NCBI GenBank assembly: GCA_900549485.1
Contig: UROG01000048.1
Span: 1 to 16,182 of the forward strand
Direction of reading: 5' to 3'
Origin: an uncultured Eubacteriales bacterium
GTDB lineage: Bacteria > Bacillota > Clostridia > Oscillospirales > Oscillospiraceae
DNA length: 16,182 nucleotides
This document shows positions 6,617 to 14,030 of this stretch, in pieces (positions within the stretch are counted from its first letter, which is position 1; the number at the start of each line of letters is the position of its first letter). The position numbers and the translations under genes are program-made. A model generated the notes under the pieces. That model saw nothing but the letters and a program-made list of their open reading frames with translations. It did no database searches and was not told the DNA's origin.

Positions 6617-7558
6617 ATGAAAAACTTAAGAATCCGCAAGGATTATCTGTCAAATCTCAGCCTGCTTCTTATTTTGGCGTTTCTATGCATAGTGCTTGCC
6701 ATAGTTGCACCTACTTTTGTAAAGCCCGCAAATATATTTAACCTTCTCCGAAGCACCTCTATAACAGGTCTGATCGCTATCGGCATGACATGCGTTATTA
6801 TTACCGGAGGCATTGACCTTTCCGTTGGTTCGGTCGTTGGTCTCAGCTCTGTCATGTGCGGTATTCTCATGAAAGAAAACGGCTGGGCTGTTGTTCCGTC
6901 GCTTCTCGTGACAATAGCGATCTGCTTGCTTGTGGGTCTTCTGAACGGTGTGCTTATACACTATGGACGGATTCCCGAATTCATTGCAACGCTTGGCACA
7001 ATGAGCATGAGCCGCGGTCTTGCAATGCTTATAACAGGCGGACGCACAATTCCCGGTTTGCCTAAGACCTTTACATCTTTTGCACAGCTTAAAATAATCA
7101 GATTGCCTTCTCTGTTCGTCGTTTGGCTCATCATTATTATAATCGCAGCATATATGCTTAAATATACCCGCATTGGCAGAAATATCTACTCCATAGGAAG
7201 CAACAAGGAAGCATCCCGTCTGAGCGGCATAAAACTTGCCCCTACAATTTGCTTCACCTATATGTTCAACGCTTTCTGCGCAGCTTTAGCCGGTATTCTC
7301 CTCACAGCGCGAATTACAAGTGCGCAGCCCTCCGCCGGTGAGGGTTATGAGATGACCGCAATCGCCGCCGCTGTCATAGGCGGTGCAAGCCTTGCCGGAG
7401 CCGAAGGCACTGTAATCGGAACTGTCATAGGCGCCTGCATTATGGCAGTGCTCCAGAACGGCGGCAACCTGCTCGGAATAAACTCCTTTGTTATGGATAT
7501 TGCAACAGGGGCGCTTGTTGTTACAGCAGTACTTATTGAGAAAAACAAGAAAAAGTAA
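6617..7558 (+). CDS. Sugar ABC transporter permease (RbsC-like)
   Basis: A 313-residue integral membrane protein of the branched-chain amino acid/ribose permease type, with roughly eight to nine hydrophobic segments. Family motifs include ITGGIDLSVGSVVGLSS, LNGVLIHYGRIPEFIATLGT, the ATPase-contact loop RIGRNIYSIGSNKEASRLSGI and IAAAVIGGASLAGAEGTVIGT. It starts 21 bases after the ATPase, with AGGAG before the ATG. A single permease gene implies a homodimer, as in the ribose system. With the binding protein and ATPase it makes a complete importer of the CUT2 type, whose members move pentoses, hexoses and related small polyols or autoinducers. Confidence 0.95.
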   Translation: MKNLRIRKDYLSNLSLLLILAFLCIVLAIVAPTFVKPANIFNLLRSTSITGLIAIGMTCVIITGGIDLSVGSVVGLSSVMCGILMKENGWAVVPSLLVTIAICLLVGLLNGVLIHYGRIPEFIATLGTMSMSRGLAMLITGGRTIPGLPKTFTSFAQLKIIRLPSLFVVWLIIIIIAAYMLKYTRIGRNIYSIGSNKEASRLSGIKLAPTICFTYMFNAFCAALAGILLTARITSAQPSAGEGYEMTAIAAAVIGGASLAGAEGTVIGTVIGACIMAVLQNGGNLLGINSFVMDIATGALVVTAVLIEKNKKK

Positions 7559-7586
7559 TATTCAATTGACCTTTGAGGAAACACTT

Positions 7587-8426
7587 ATGACAACATCTGA
7601 GTTATCTATTAAAGCAAATGAAATACGCGCACGCGCTCTGCGCATGATTTTTGAGGCAAAAACCGGTCATCTCGGCGGAACCATGTCGATGACAGATATC
7701 CTCGTGGCGCTATATTACCGTAAAATGAACATTGATCCCCAAAATCCGCACAAAGAAGACAGAGACAGATTTATTCTGAGCAAAGGGCACAGCGTCGAAA
7801 CGCTTTATTGCGTACTTGCGGATATGGGCTTTTTCCCCAAGGAAGAACTGAGCAGTTACTCGGCTTTCGGTTCAAGACTGTTCGGTCATCCCACGGTCAA
7901 GGTTCCGGGCGTGGAGATATGTTCAGGCGCTTTAGGACACGGCGAATCTGCCGCAGTCGGAATGGCTTTGGCTGCAAAGCGCTACGGGATCGGCAGCCGC
8001 GTATATGTAATAATGGGCGACGGGGAACAGGCGGAAGGCTCTGTGTGGGAAGCCGCAATGGCAGCTTCAAATTATACGCTTGACAACCTTACAGCAATAC
8101 TCGACAGAAATATGCTTCAGATCACCGGCTGCACAGAGGATGTTATGGCTCTTGAAAGTCTTGCGGATAAATACCGCGCTTTTGGCTGGAGTGTAAGAGA
8201 GATTGACGGCAACGATATGGAACAAATTGTTTCAACTCTTGATGCACTCCCCTTTGAAAAAGGAAAACCGAGCCTTATTCTTGCTCATACAGTAAAAGGA
8301 AAAGGAATATGTTTTGCCGAGAATCAGGCAAAATGGCATCACGGCGTTCCAAGTCATGAGCAGTACAGCGAAGCGGCTGCAATGCTTGAAGCGCAGAGAC
8401 AGGAGATGATTTCTCATGCAATTTGA
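7587..8426 (+). CDS. Transketolase, N-terminal (ThDP diphosphate-binding) subunit
   Basis: A 279-residue protein covering only the first domain of transketolase. Motifs: KTGHLGGTMSM with H28, RFILSKGHS with H68, the HP at 101-102, SGALGHGESAAVGMALA, and the ThDP/Mg2+ motif GDGEQAEGSVWEA (144-156) ending in N175 (ILDRN). It needs the following gene for an active enzyme. The ATG at 7587 is chosen because GAGGA precedes it and the protein then aligns from its first helix; the open frame back to 7488 overlaps the permease gene. Split transketolases are known in many Firmicutes and archaea, and some serve special sugar phosphates (apulose 4-phosphate, 6-deoxy-6-sulfofructose). Its place in an importer/kinase operon suggests a dedicated substrate rather than housekeeping pentose-phosphate work. 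Confidence 0.92.
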   Translation: MTTSELSIKANEIRARALRMIFEAKTGHLGGTMSMTDILVALYYRKMNIDPQNPHKEDRDRFILSKGHSVETLYCVLADMGFFPKEELSSYSAFGSRLFGHPTVKVPGVEICSGALGHGESAAVGMALAAKRYGIGSRVYVIMGDGEQAEGSVWEAAMAASNYTLDNLTAILDRNMLQITGCTEDVMALESLADKYRAFGWSVREIDGNDMEQIVSTLDALPFEKGKPSLILAHTVKGKGICFAENQAKWHHGVPSHEQYSEAAAMLEAQRQEMISHAI

Positions 8427-9378
8427 TATGATCAACTCAACAGCAGGCAATCCCAGACAAGCATTTACGGACGCTCTTTTTGAAGAGGCGCAGAAGAATC
8501 CGGATATTGTCGTTCTTACAAGCGACGCAACAGGTTCTGCGGCGCTCGCAAAAATTTCCGCTGCACTTCCGAAACAATTCGTGGAATGTGGAATTGCCGA
8601 GCAGGATATGGTCGGCATCGCCGCAGGTATTGCAAATTTCGGCAAGCGTCCTTTTGTGTGCAGCCCGGCTGCATTTCTTTCGGCAAGAGCTCTTGAACAA
8701 ATAAAAGTAGATGTTGCATATTCACACCAGAACGTGAAGCTGGTGGGCGTTAGCGGCGGAATAAGCTACGGCGCTCTCGGCGAATCGCATTACTCTGTTC
8801 AGGACTTTGCTATTATGCGCGCAATTGCGGGAATTACGGTGCTGTGTCCGTCAGACCCCGTCCAAGCCGCACAGCTTGCACACACTCTTTCCCATTATGA
8901 CGAGCCTGCTTATCTTAGGATGGGGCGTGGAAATATTCCTATAATATACGATGAAAGCGATCGTTTTGAAATAGGCAAAGCATATATGTGCCGCAACGGT
9001 TATGATGTTTCTATCATTGCCGTCGGTGAACTCGTGTACCCTTCTCTTGTTGCCGCCGAGAAGCTTGCGGAACTTGGAATCTCCGCAAGGGTTCTTGATA
9101 TGTTCACCGTAAAGCCCTTGGATCGTGAGGCTATAATAAGCGCAGCACATGAAACCGGAGCAATTGTAACTGCGGAAGAACACTGCATCAATGGCGGTCT
9201 CGGCTCCGCCGCAGCGCAGCTTGTATGCATGTCTCGTCCCGTACCTGTTGAAAGCATCGCCTTACCGAATGAAGTACTCCTGTGCGGCAGTCCTTCCGAA
9301 ATGAAAGAAAAATACGGCCTGTCCGCCGATAACATTGTTAAAGCAGCGATTCGCGCCGTCAGGAGAAAAGCGAAATGA
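8416..9378 (+). CDS. Transketolase, C-terminal (pyrimidine-binding and C-terminal domains) subunit
   Basis: A 320-residue protein supplying the second and third transketolase domains. E62 in VECGIAEQDMVGIAAG is the glutamate that activates ThDP. LVGVSGGISYGALGESHYSVQDFAIMRA-type residues and the C-terminal domain (YDVSIIAVGELVYPSLVAAE, VLDMFTVKPLD) follow. The gene overlaps the N-terminal subunit by 11 bases, and AGGAG lies ten bases before the ATG at 8416, pointing to coupled, stoichiometric synthesis. The E1 beta subunit of the same cluster is a distant relative; the transketolase pair is distinguished by these motifs and its pairing. The expected reaction is transfer of a two-carbon ketol unit from a ketose phosphate to an aldose phosphate. 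Donor and acceptor are unknown. Confidence 0.92.
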   Translation: MQFDMINSTAGNPRQAFTDALFEEAQKNPDIVVLTSDATGSAALAKISAALPKQFVECGIAEQDMVGIAAGIANFGKRPFVCSPAAFLSARALEQIKVDVAYSHQNVKLVGVSGGISYGALGESHYSVQDFAIMRAIAGITVLCPSDPVQAAQLAHTLSHYDEPAYLRMGRGNIPIIYDESDRFEIGKAYMCRNGYDVSIIAVGELVYPSLVAAEKLAELGISARVLDMFTVKPLDREAIISAAHETGAIVTAEEHCINGGLGSAAAQLVCMSRPVPVESIALPNEVLLCGSPSEMKEKYGLSADNIVKAAIRAVRRKAK

Positions 9379-10844
9379 AAGGAAGCTTCATAATAGCAGT
9401 CGATCAGAGTACTACCGGTACAAAGGTTCTTTTGATCGACCGCTCCGGAAATATTGTCTGTAAATCCTATTGTGAGCATCGTCAGATAATGCCTGCCGCC
9501 GGATATGTTGAGCATGACCCGCTTGAGCTTTTGGACAATGTAAAAAAGCTTATTCGTTCCGTGATGGTCAAAAGCGGCATATGTGCGGAGAATATTTGCT
9601 GTATCGCAATTACGAATCAACGTGAAACTGTTATTGCCTGGGACAAAGCTACCGGTCAGCCCGTATATAACGCGATAGTATGGCAGTGCAACAGAGCCGG
9701 AAAGCAATGTGAACACATACGCTCAATCGGACTTGAAGAAACCGTCGCCGGCAAGACCGGCTTGCCTTTGTCTGAATTTTTTTCCGCAGCAAAATTGAAT
9801 TGGATCATTGACAATGTCAAAGAAGCCGCGGAAAAGAAAAAGAATCATACGCTTATATGCGGCACCGTTGATTCATGGCTTGTATGGAATTTGAGCGAAG
9901 AAAAAAAACATGTAACGGACTATTCAAACGCAAGTCGTATGCAGCTTCTTGATCTCCACACTCTAAGTTGGGATAAAGAGATCGTAAAAGCCTTCTCGTT
10001 AGACATTGATATGCTTCCGGATATCGTATTTTCCGATACCGTTGTCGGACATATGCGCATTGACGGTGTATCCGTTCCAATAGCAGGGCTTATCGGCGAC
10101 TCGCACGGCGCGCTTTTCGCACAGAGCGGGACTGGAAACGCTCTTAAAGTCACATACGGCACAGGCTCTTCCATAATGATGGGTACCGGAAGCAAGCTTG
10201 TGCATTGCGGAAAACTCGCCACAACCGTAGCGTATGCATATAACGGCAATGTGAATTTTGCTGTTGAAGGCAACGTCAACTCAACAGGCGCTACTATAAA
10301 ATGGACAGCCGATAAGTTGGGACTTTTATCCTCTGCCGCTGAAGCAGAGCAAATCGCACTTGATGCAAAGGTAGCTTCCGGTGTTTACTTCGTTCCGGCT
10401 TTTGGTGGGCTTGGCGCTCCGTATTGGGCGCCAAATGCGAAAGCCGCAATTATAGGAATGTCTTTTGATACAGACCGCAAAGATATCGTCAAAGCTGCAC
10501 TTGAGTCGATTGCATACCAGATAACCGATGTCGTTTGCGAGCTTGAATCGGAAAGCGGCGTACATATAGATAGAATACGGGTCGACGGAAAGCCGACTGA
10601 AAACAGCCTGCTTATGCAGTTTCAGGCAGATATAAGCGGAAAAGAGCTTATAAAAAACGGCGTTGAAGAAGCATCTGCTTACGGTGCAGCAATTATGGGA
10701 GGTCTTGCCGTCGGTTTCTGGAAGCTTGATGAAATAGATACGCTCATCCGGCAGAGAGAAAACATCAAGCCGCATATGTCAGAACAAAAGAGACGCGTTT
10801 TGCTCGACGGGTGGCATGACGCTGTCCGTCGCTCAATAGGGTGA
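9375..10844 (+). CDS. FGGY-family carbohydrate kinase, glycerol-kinase-like with altered substrate pocket
   Basis: A 489-residue FGGY kinase whose sequence tracks E. coli glycerol kinase almost without gaps: AVDQSTTGTKVLLID (ATP phosphate loop, D10), GYVEHDP, ITNQRET (R83, E84), YNAIVWQ, FGTVDTWLIW-like GTVDSWLVW, NASRMQLLDLHTLSWD, GDS (catalytic base D242), YGTGSS, VPAFGGLGAPYW and LMQFQADI. From memory of GlpK, the glycerol contacts R83, E84, W103 and D245 are kept, but Y135 is F135, Q246 is S243 and F270 is S266. The pocket is thus more open and less glycerol-like. I infer a ketose or larger polyol substrate, delivered by the importer or the isomerase next door. It overlaps the transketolase gene by four bases (ATGA), so the two are coupled. 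Plain glycerol kinase remains possible but would not explain the operon. Confidence 0.88.
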   Translation: MKGSFIIAVDQSTTGTKVLLIDRSGNIVCKSYCEHRQIMPAAGYVEHDPLELLDNVKKLIRSVMVKSGICAENICCIAITNQRETVIAWDKATGQPVYNAIVWQCNRAGKQCEHIRSIGLEETVAGKTGLPLSEFFSAAKLNWIIDNVKEAAEKKKNHTLICGTVDSWLVWNLSEEKKHVTDYSNASRMQLLDLHTLSWDKEIVKAFSLDIDMLPDIVFSDTVVGHMRIDGVSVPIAGLIGDSHGALFAQSGTGNALKVTYGTGSSIMMGTGSKLVHCGKLATTVAYAYNGNVNFAVEGNVNSTGATIKWTADKLGLLSSAAEAEQIALDAKVASGVYFVPAFGGLGAPYWAPNAKAAIIGMSFDTDRKDIVKAALESIAYQITDVVCELESESGVHIDRIRVDGKPTENSLLMQFQADISGKELIKNGVEEASAYGAAIMGGLAVGFWKLDEIDTLIRQRENIKPHMSEQKRRVLLDGWHDAVRRSIG

Positions 10845-10920
10845 GTGAGTATGCGGCAAACACACAGATCGTAATGCTGCTTGCCCGAGAAGAATTTATT
10901 TAAAATTTGGAGAACATATT

Positions 10921-12330
10921 ATGAAAAACACATTTGGGATCATCGTAGCCGGAAGAGGTGTATTTCCGGCAAGCCTTATTGCTTCGGCAAAGGAAGAACT
11001 TTTTTCCGTTCTGAAAAAGCACGGCATGGACTACATTATTCTTCCTGCGGAAGCTACGCCTACAGGTGCCGTGCAGACGATGGACGATGCCGAAAAATGC
11101 GCTGAGCTTTTCAGAGCAAATTCAAATGCTATTACCGGAATTATTGTATGTATGCCTAATTTTGGAGAAGAAGCCCCCATCTACCATTCTATAAAGCTGA
11201 GCGGGCTTGATGTTCCTGTTCTTGTTCAAGCTTGCGATGACGATGATGACCGTCTCGGAATAGACGATAGGCGTGATAGCTTCTGCGGGAAGCTTTCGGT
11301 GTGCAACAATCTCTATTACGGCGGGATCAAATTCTCTCTGACTCAGCTTCATACCTGTGCAATCAGCTCTGCGGAATTTGGTGCTGATCTTGATAAGTTC
11401 GACAAAGTATGCGCCGTTGTATACGCAATGCGTCATGCACGCGTCGGTCTCATAGGCATGAGACCCGACAATTTCAGAACAGTAAGATTCTCTGAAAAAA
11501 TACTCCAGAAAACCGGGATCACGACAAAATGTATTGATCTTTCCGAAATAATTGCCGCAGCCAAAAATGTCAGCGACAGCAAACTTATCGGCGAATACGA
11601 AGCGAAAATAAAAGCATACGGCTCCATTCCAGAGGAAATCTGCGGTGACAAAATAACAAGGCAGGCAAAACTCATAATAGCTGTAAAAAATTGGCTTGCT
11701 GAAAACAAATGCGATGCTTTTGCAATGCAGTGCTGGAACTCTCTTGAAGAAAACTACGGGTGTGCAGCGTGCCTTACAATGAGTATGCTTGGGGAAGAGG
11801 GCATCCCCGGCGCTTGTGAATCAGATGTAATGGGCGCCGTTACAATGTTGGCTCTTAACAAAGCAGCAGGCGGCAAAAGCGCGTATATGGATTGGAACAA
11901 CAACTTTACGGAAGACCGCAACATCTGCATAAATCAGCATTGCGGCAACTTCCCGCGCAGCTTCTTTGGAGTACCCATTGAAATATCTAACCTTGACATT
12001 CTCGCCAAAGGTCTTGGAAGCAGCGAACCATGTTTTGGCGCATGTAAGGCGCAGGCAGCAGCCGGTCCCATTACTTATGCAAAAATCGCCACCGACGATA
12101 ACTGCGGCGAAATAAAAGCATACTTTGGCTGCGGCGAACTGCTCGACAAAAAAATACCATCTTTCGGCGCTTTGTCACTTTGGAAAATTCCGGGACTTCA
12201 GAAGCTGCTTGCCTATATTTGCAGCAACGGGTTTGAACATCATGTGGCAACTGTGCGCGGCGAATGTGCCGGAATCCTTGATGAGGCATTCAATAATTAT
12301 CTCGGTTGGGAAACATATTTCCATAACTGA
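10921..12330 (+). CDS. L-fucose/L-arabinose isomerase-fold protein (COG2407-like sugar isomerase)
   Basis: A 469-residue protein of the fucose-isomerase-like superfamily. The N-terminal part (about 1-165) has the Rossmann-like layout, with GIIVCMPNFGEEAPIYHS and VPVLVQACDDDDDRLG. The C-terminal part carries the likely Mn2+ ligands: E300 in GIPGACESDVMGAVTML, D324 in SAYMDWNN and H340 in INQHCGNFP. The family interconverts aldoses and ketoses, so here it probably makes the ketose that the preceding kinase phosphorylates. Substrate identity is not readable, and other aldose-ketose pairs are equally possible. TTGGAG precedes the ATG; the 76-base gap from the kinase holds nothing I recognise. Family membership is fairly secure, the specific reaction is inference. 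Confidence 0.8.
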   Translation: MKNTFGIIVAGRGVFPASLIASAKEELFSVLKKHGMDYIILPAEATPTGAVQTMDDAEKCAELFRANSNAITGIIVCMPNFGEEAPIYHSIKLSGLDVPVLVQACDDDDDRLGIDDRRDSFCGKLSVCNNLYYGGIKFSLTQLHTCAISSAEFGADLDKFDKVCAVVYAMRHARVGLIGMRPDNFRTVRFSEKILQKTGITTKCIDLSEIIAAAKNVSDSKLIGEYEAKIKAYGSIPEEICGDKITRQAKLIIAVKNWLAENKCDAFAMQCWNSLEENYGCAACLTMSMLGEEGIPGACESDVMGAVTMLALNKAAGGKSAYMDWNNNFTEDRNICINQHCGNFPRSFFGVPIEISNLDILAKGLGSSEPCFGACKAQAAAGPITYAKIATDDNCGEIKAYFGCGELLDKKIPSFGALSLWKIPGLQKLLAYICSNGFEHHVATVRGECAGILDEAFNNYLGWETYFHN

Positions 12331-12350
12331 GCGCATCCGGAGGTTGCATT

Positions 12351-12755
12351 ATGAAGCTGCTTAATAAGCTGGAAAAAAACGGGATAATAGATGCCCTGAG
12401 TGAAATCGGTTTTTCGGCAGAAAAAATGTTTTCTGATCTTGATGAAACCAGTGATACACTATATTCGAAATATGAATGGGTAAGATCCGAGTGTCATGTT
12501 GACGGCGTTGACAAACAGTATGTTATCAACGCAATACCCAATGATTTTTCAAAGCTCGCTTGGGAGGAATGGTACAGCAGCGGCGGAAAGCCAATACATC
12601 ATATTCTATGCGCAGATAAATGGGCTGAATGTACGGATGAAACATTCATACCGTCAGACGACACTGACCACCCTTCATTAATTGCAGGGAAAAAATGGTA
12701 CTACTTTGAAGACGAGGACATCCGACCGTATTTTGCAAGAGCAAGCCGGAACTGA
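12351..12755 (+). CDS. Acidic protein of unknown function, 134 residues
   Basis: I do not recognise this family. CGGAGG stands before the ATG, 20 bases after the isomerase, and the frame is open with codon use like its neighbours, so it is a real gene. The protein is soluble, has no signal peptide or membrane segment, and is rich in acidic residues and tryptophan (EWVRSECHVDGVDKQYV, LAWEEWYSSGGKPIHH, KWYYFEDEDIRPYF). Candidate metal- or substrate-binding residues include the HH pair in GKPIHHILC and several cysteines, but no catalytic motif is clear. Its position between isomerase and E2 suggests a role in the pathway: an accessory subunit, a mutarotase-like epimerase, or a chaperone or adaptor of the dehydrogenase complex. 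These are guesses from context. Confidence 0.8.
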   Translation: MKLLNKLEKNGIIDALSEIGFSAEKMFSDLDETSDTLYSKYEWVRSECHVDGVDKQYVINAIPNDFSKLAWEEWYSSGGKPIHHILCADKWAECTDETFIPSDDTDHPSLIAGKKWYYFEDEDIRPYFARASRN

Positions 12756-12783
12756 ATCTTAAAACAGCTCTGTTCGATCTTGC

Positions 12784-12819
12784 CTGGCAGCTGAGCGTGA
12801 TAACCCGCTCGGCTGCCGG
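12784..12819 (+). other. Intercistronic stem-loop before the E2 gene
   Basis: GGCAGC-T-GAGCG pairs with CGCTC-G-GCTGCC over 12 positions with one T-G wobble around an eight-base loop, and two more outer pairs (one of them a wobble) can form. There is no T-run after it (GGAAAATG), so I do not call it a terminator. It separates the sugar genes from the E2-E3 pair and may set their relative mRNA levels. Confidence 0.65.
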
Positions 12820-12863
12820 AAAATGTCTGTTCAGAGATTCTTTATGCAAAACAGGAGAATGAA

Positions 12864-14012
12864 ATGAATGTCTTAATGCCTAAAATATGGAAAAATATGA
12901 CCAGCGGCGTTGTTGTCAAATGGTTGAAGAGCATAGGCGAGTCGGTTAAAGAAGGAGATCTGCTTTTCGAAATTCAGACGGAACGCGGAACCACCGAGGT
13001 TGAATCCGATGTTTCCGGTGTTCTTACTGAAATTCTTACCGCAACCGGCAATAAGGCGGAGGTGAAAGAAACGATCGCCGTTATCTCGGATGTCAATTCG
13101 GAATTATCTTCTGAAACCGCCCCTCAGCCGCAAAAGCAAGTTAACATTGATCGTGATGAAGAAGAGAAGCGCAGAGTATCCCCTCTCGCTCAGAAAGTTG
13201 CGGCCGATATAGGACTTGATCTTAACGGAATCGAAAAAAGCGGCAGGGTATATGCTCAAGATATTCTTGAATATCTCAAGTACATAAACGAGAAGCCGCA
13301 GGACAATGTTGCTGCCGCAGTTGCCGAAGGAACCAGCAGAGAGTCGGTAAAACCCATGAATGGTATGCGCAGAGCCATTGCAAAAAATATGCTTAACTCG
13401 CACATGACAAGTCCCACAGTCACATTTAATCTGGGGATAGATATGACATCAATGAAGCTCTTCCGCGAACAGCTCAAAAGCAGCGGATTGAAGGTGTCAT
13501 ATACCGACCTGCTCATCAAGTTCGTTTCCAAAGCGCTGACAGAGTTTCCCGCATTGAACTGCAGTATAGAAGACAATAAAATAATATATAAGAACTATGT
13601 AAATATGGGTGTTGCGGTTGCCATACCGGACGGTCTTTTGGTGCCTAACATCACCGATTCCGATAAAAAGAGTATCGCGGAAATTTCTGCCGAAGTCAGA
13701 GAGCTTGCCGACCAGGCTAGAGAAGGAAAATTGCCGCTGGAAAGGCTCAAAGGCGGTACATTCACCATTACGAACCTCGGAATGTATGGAATAGACAGCT
13801 TTTCACCGATAATCAATCAGCCCGAAGTTGCAATACTTGGTGTCAACACGCTGAAGGAGATGCCGGTTGTCGTCAACGGCGAAATAACGGTCAGGCCGAT
13901 TATGAACCTTTCTCTCACAGCCGATCACAGAGTGGTAGACGGTGCCGTAGCAGCAGAATTTCTCCAAAGAATCAAAGCTCTTATGGAAAACCCTTTTCTG
14001 CTTCTCGTCTAA
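12864..14012 (+). CDS. Dihydrolipoamide acyltransferase (E2) with a non-lipoylatable lipoyl domain
   Basis: A 382-residue E2 component. Residues 1-77 form a lipoyl domain (MPKIWKNMTSGVVVKWLKSIG) but the attachment motif reads QTERGTTEVESDVSG: R41 stands where lysine should be, confirmed by the glycine exactly 11 residues later (G52). Residues 105-138 are the E1/E3-binding domain (VSPLAQKVAADIGLDLNGIE), with its usual GTGPxGR loop shortened to KSGR. Residues about 155-382 are the catalytic acyltransferase domain, with FTITNLGMYGIDSFSPIIN, and H355 and D359 in DHRVVDG intact. So catalysis should work, but the acyl group must arrive on another protein's lipoyl arm. AGGAG precedes the ATG. The linker at about 78-104 is short and charged rather than long Ala/Pro-rich. 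The acyl group transferred to CoA is unknown. Confidence 0.93.
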   Translation: MNVLMPKIWKNMTSGVVVKWLKSIGESVKEGDLLFEIQTERGTTEVESDVSGVLTEILTATGNKAEVKETIAVISDVNSELSSETAPQPQKQVNIDRDEEEKRRVSPLAQKVAADIGLDLNGIEKSGRVYAQDILEYLKYINEKPQDNVAAAVAEGTSRESVKPMNGMRRAIAKNMLNSHMTSPTVTFNLGIDMTSMKLFREQLKSSGLKVSYTDLLIKFVSKALTEFPALNCSIEDNKIIYKNYVNMGVAVAIPDGLLVPNITDSDKKSIAEISAEVRELADQAREGKLPLERLKGGTFTITNLGMYGIDSFSPIINQPEVAILGVNTLKEMPVVVNGEITVRPIMNLSLTADHRVVDGAVAAEFLQRIKALMENPFLLLV

Positions 14013-14030
14013 AAAAATTGGAGGTAAGTG

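Noticed and set aside
7587..12330. D-apiose pathway with apulose 4-phosphate transketolase
   Set aside because: The split transketolase and FGGY kinase fit loosely, but the isomerase is of a different fold from the D-apiose isomerase I know, and the pathway has no use for a dehydrogenase complex. Kept only as a comparison.
7587..12330. Sulfoquinovose transketolase pathway
   Set aside because: It also uses a split transketolase and an isomerase, but needs no FGGY kinase, and I see no sulfolactaldehyde reductase or sulfosugar exporter in the window.
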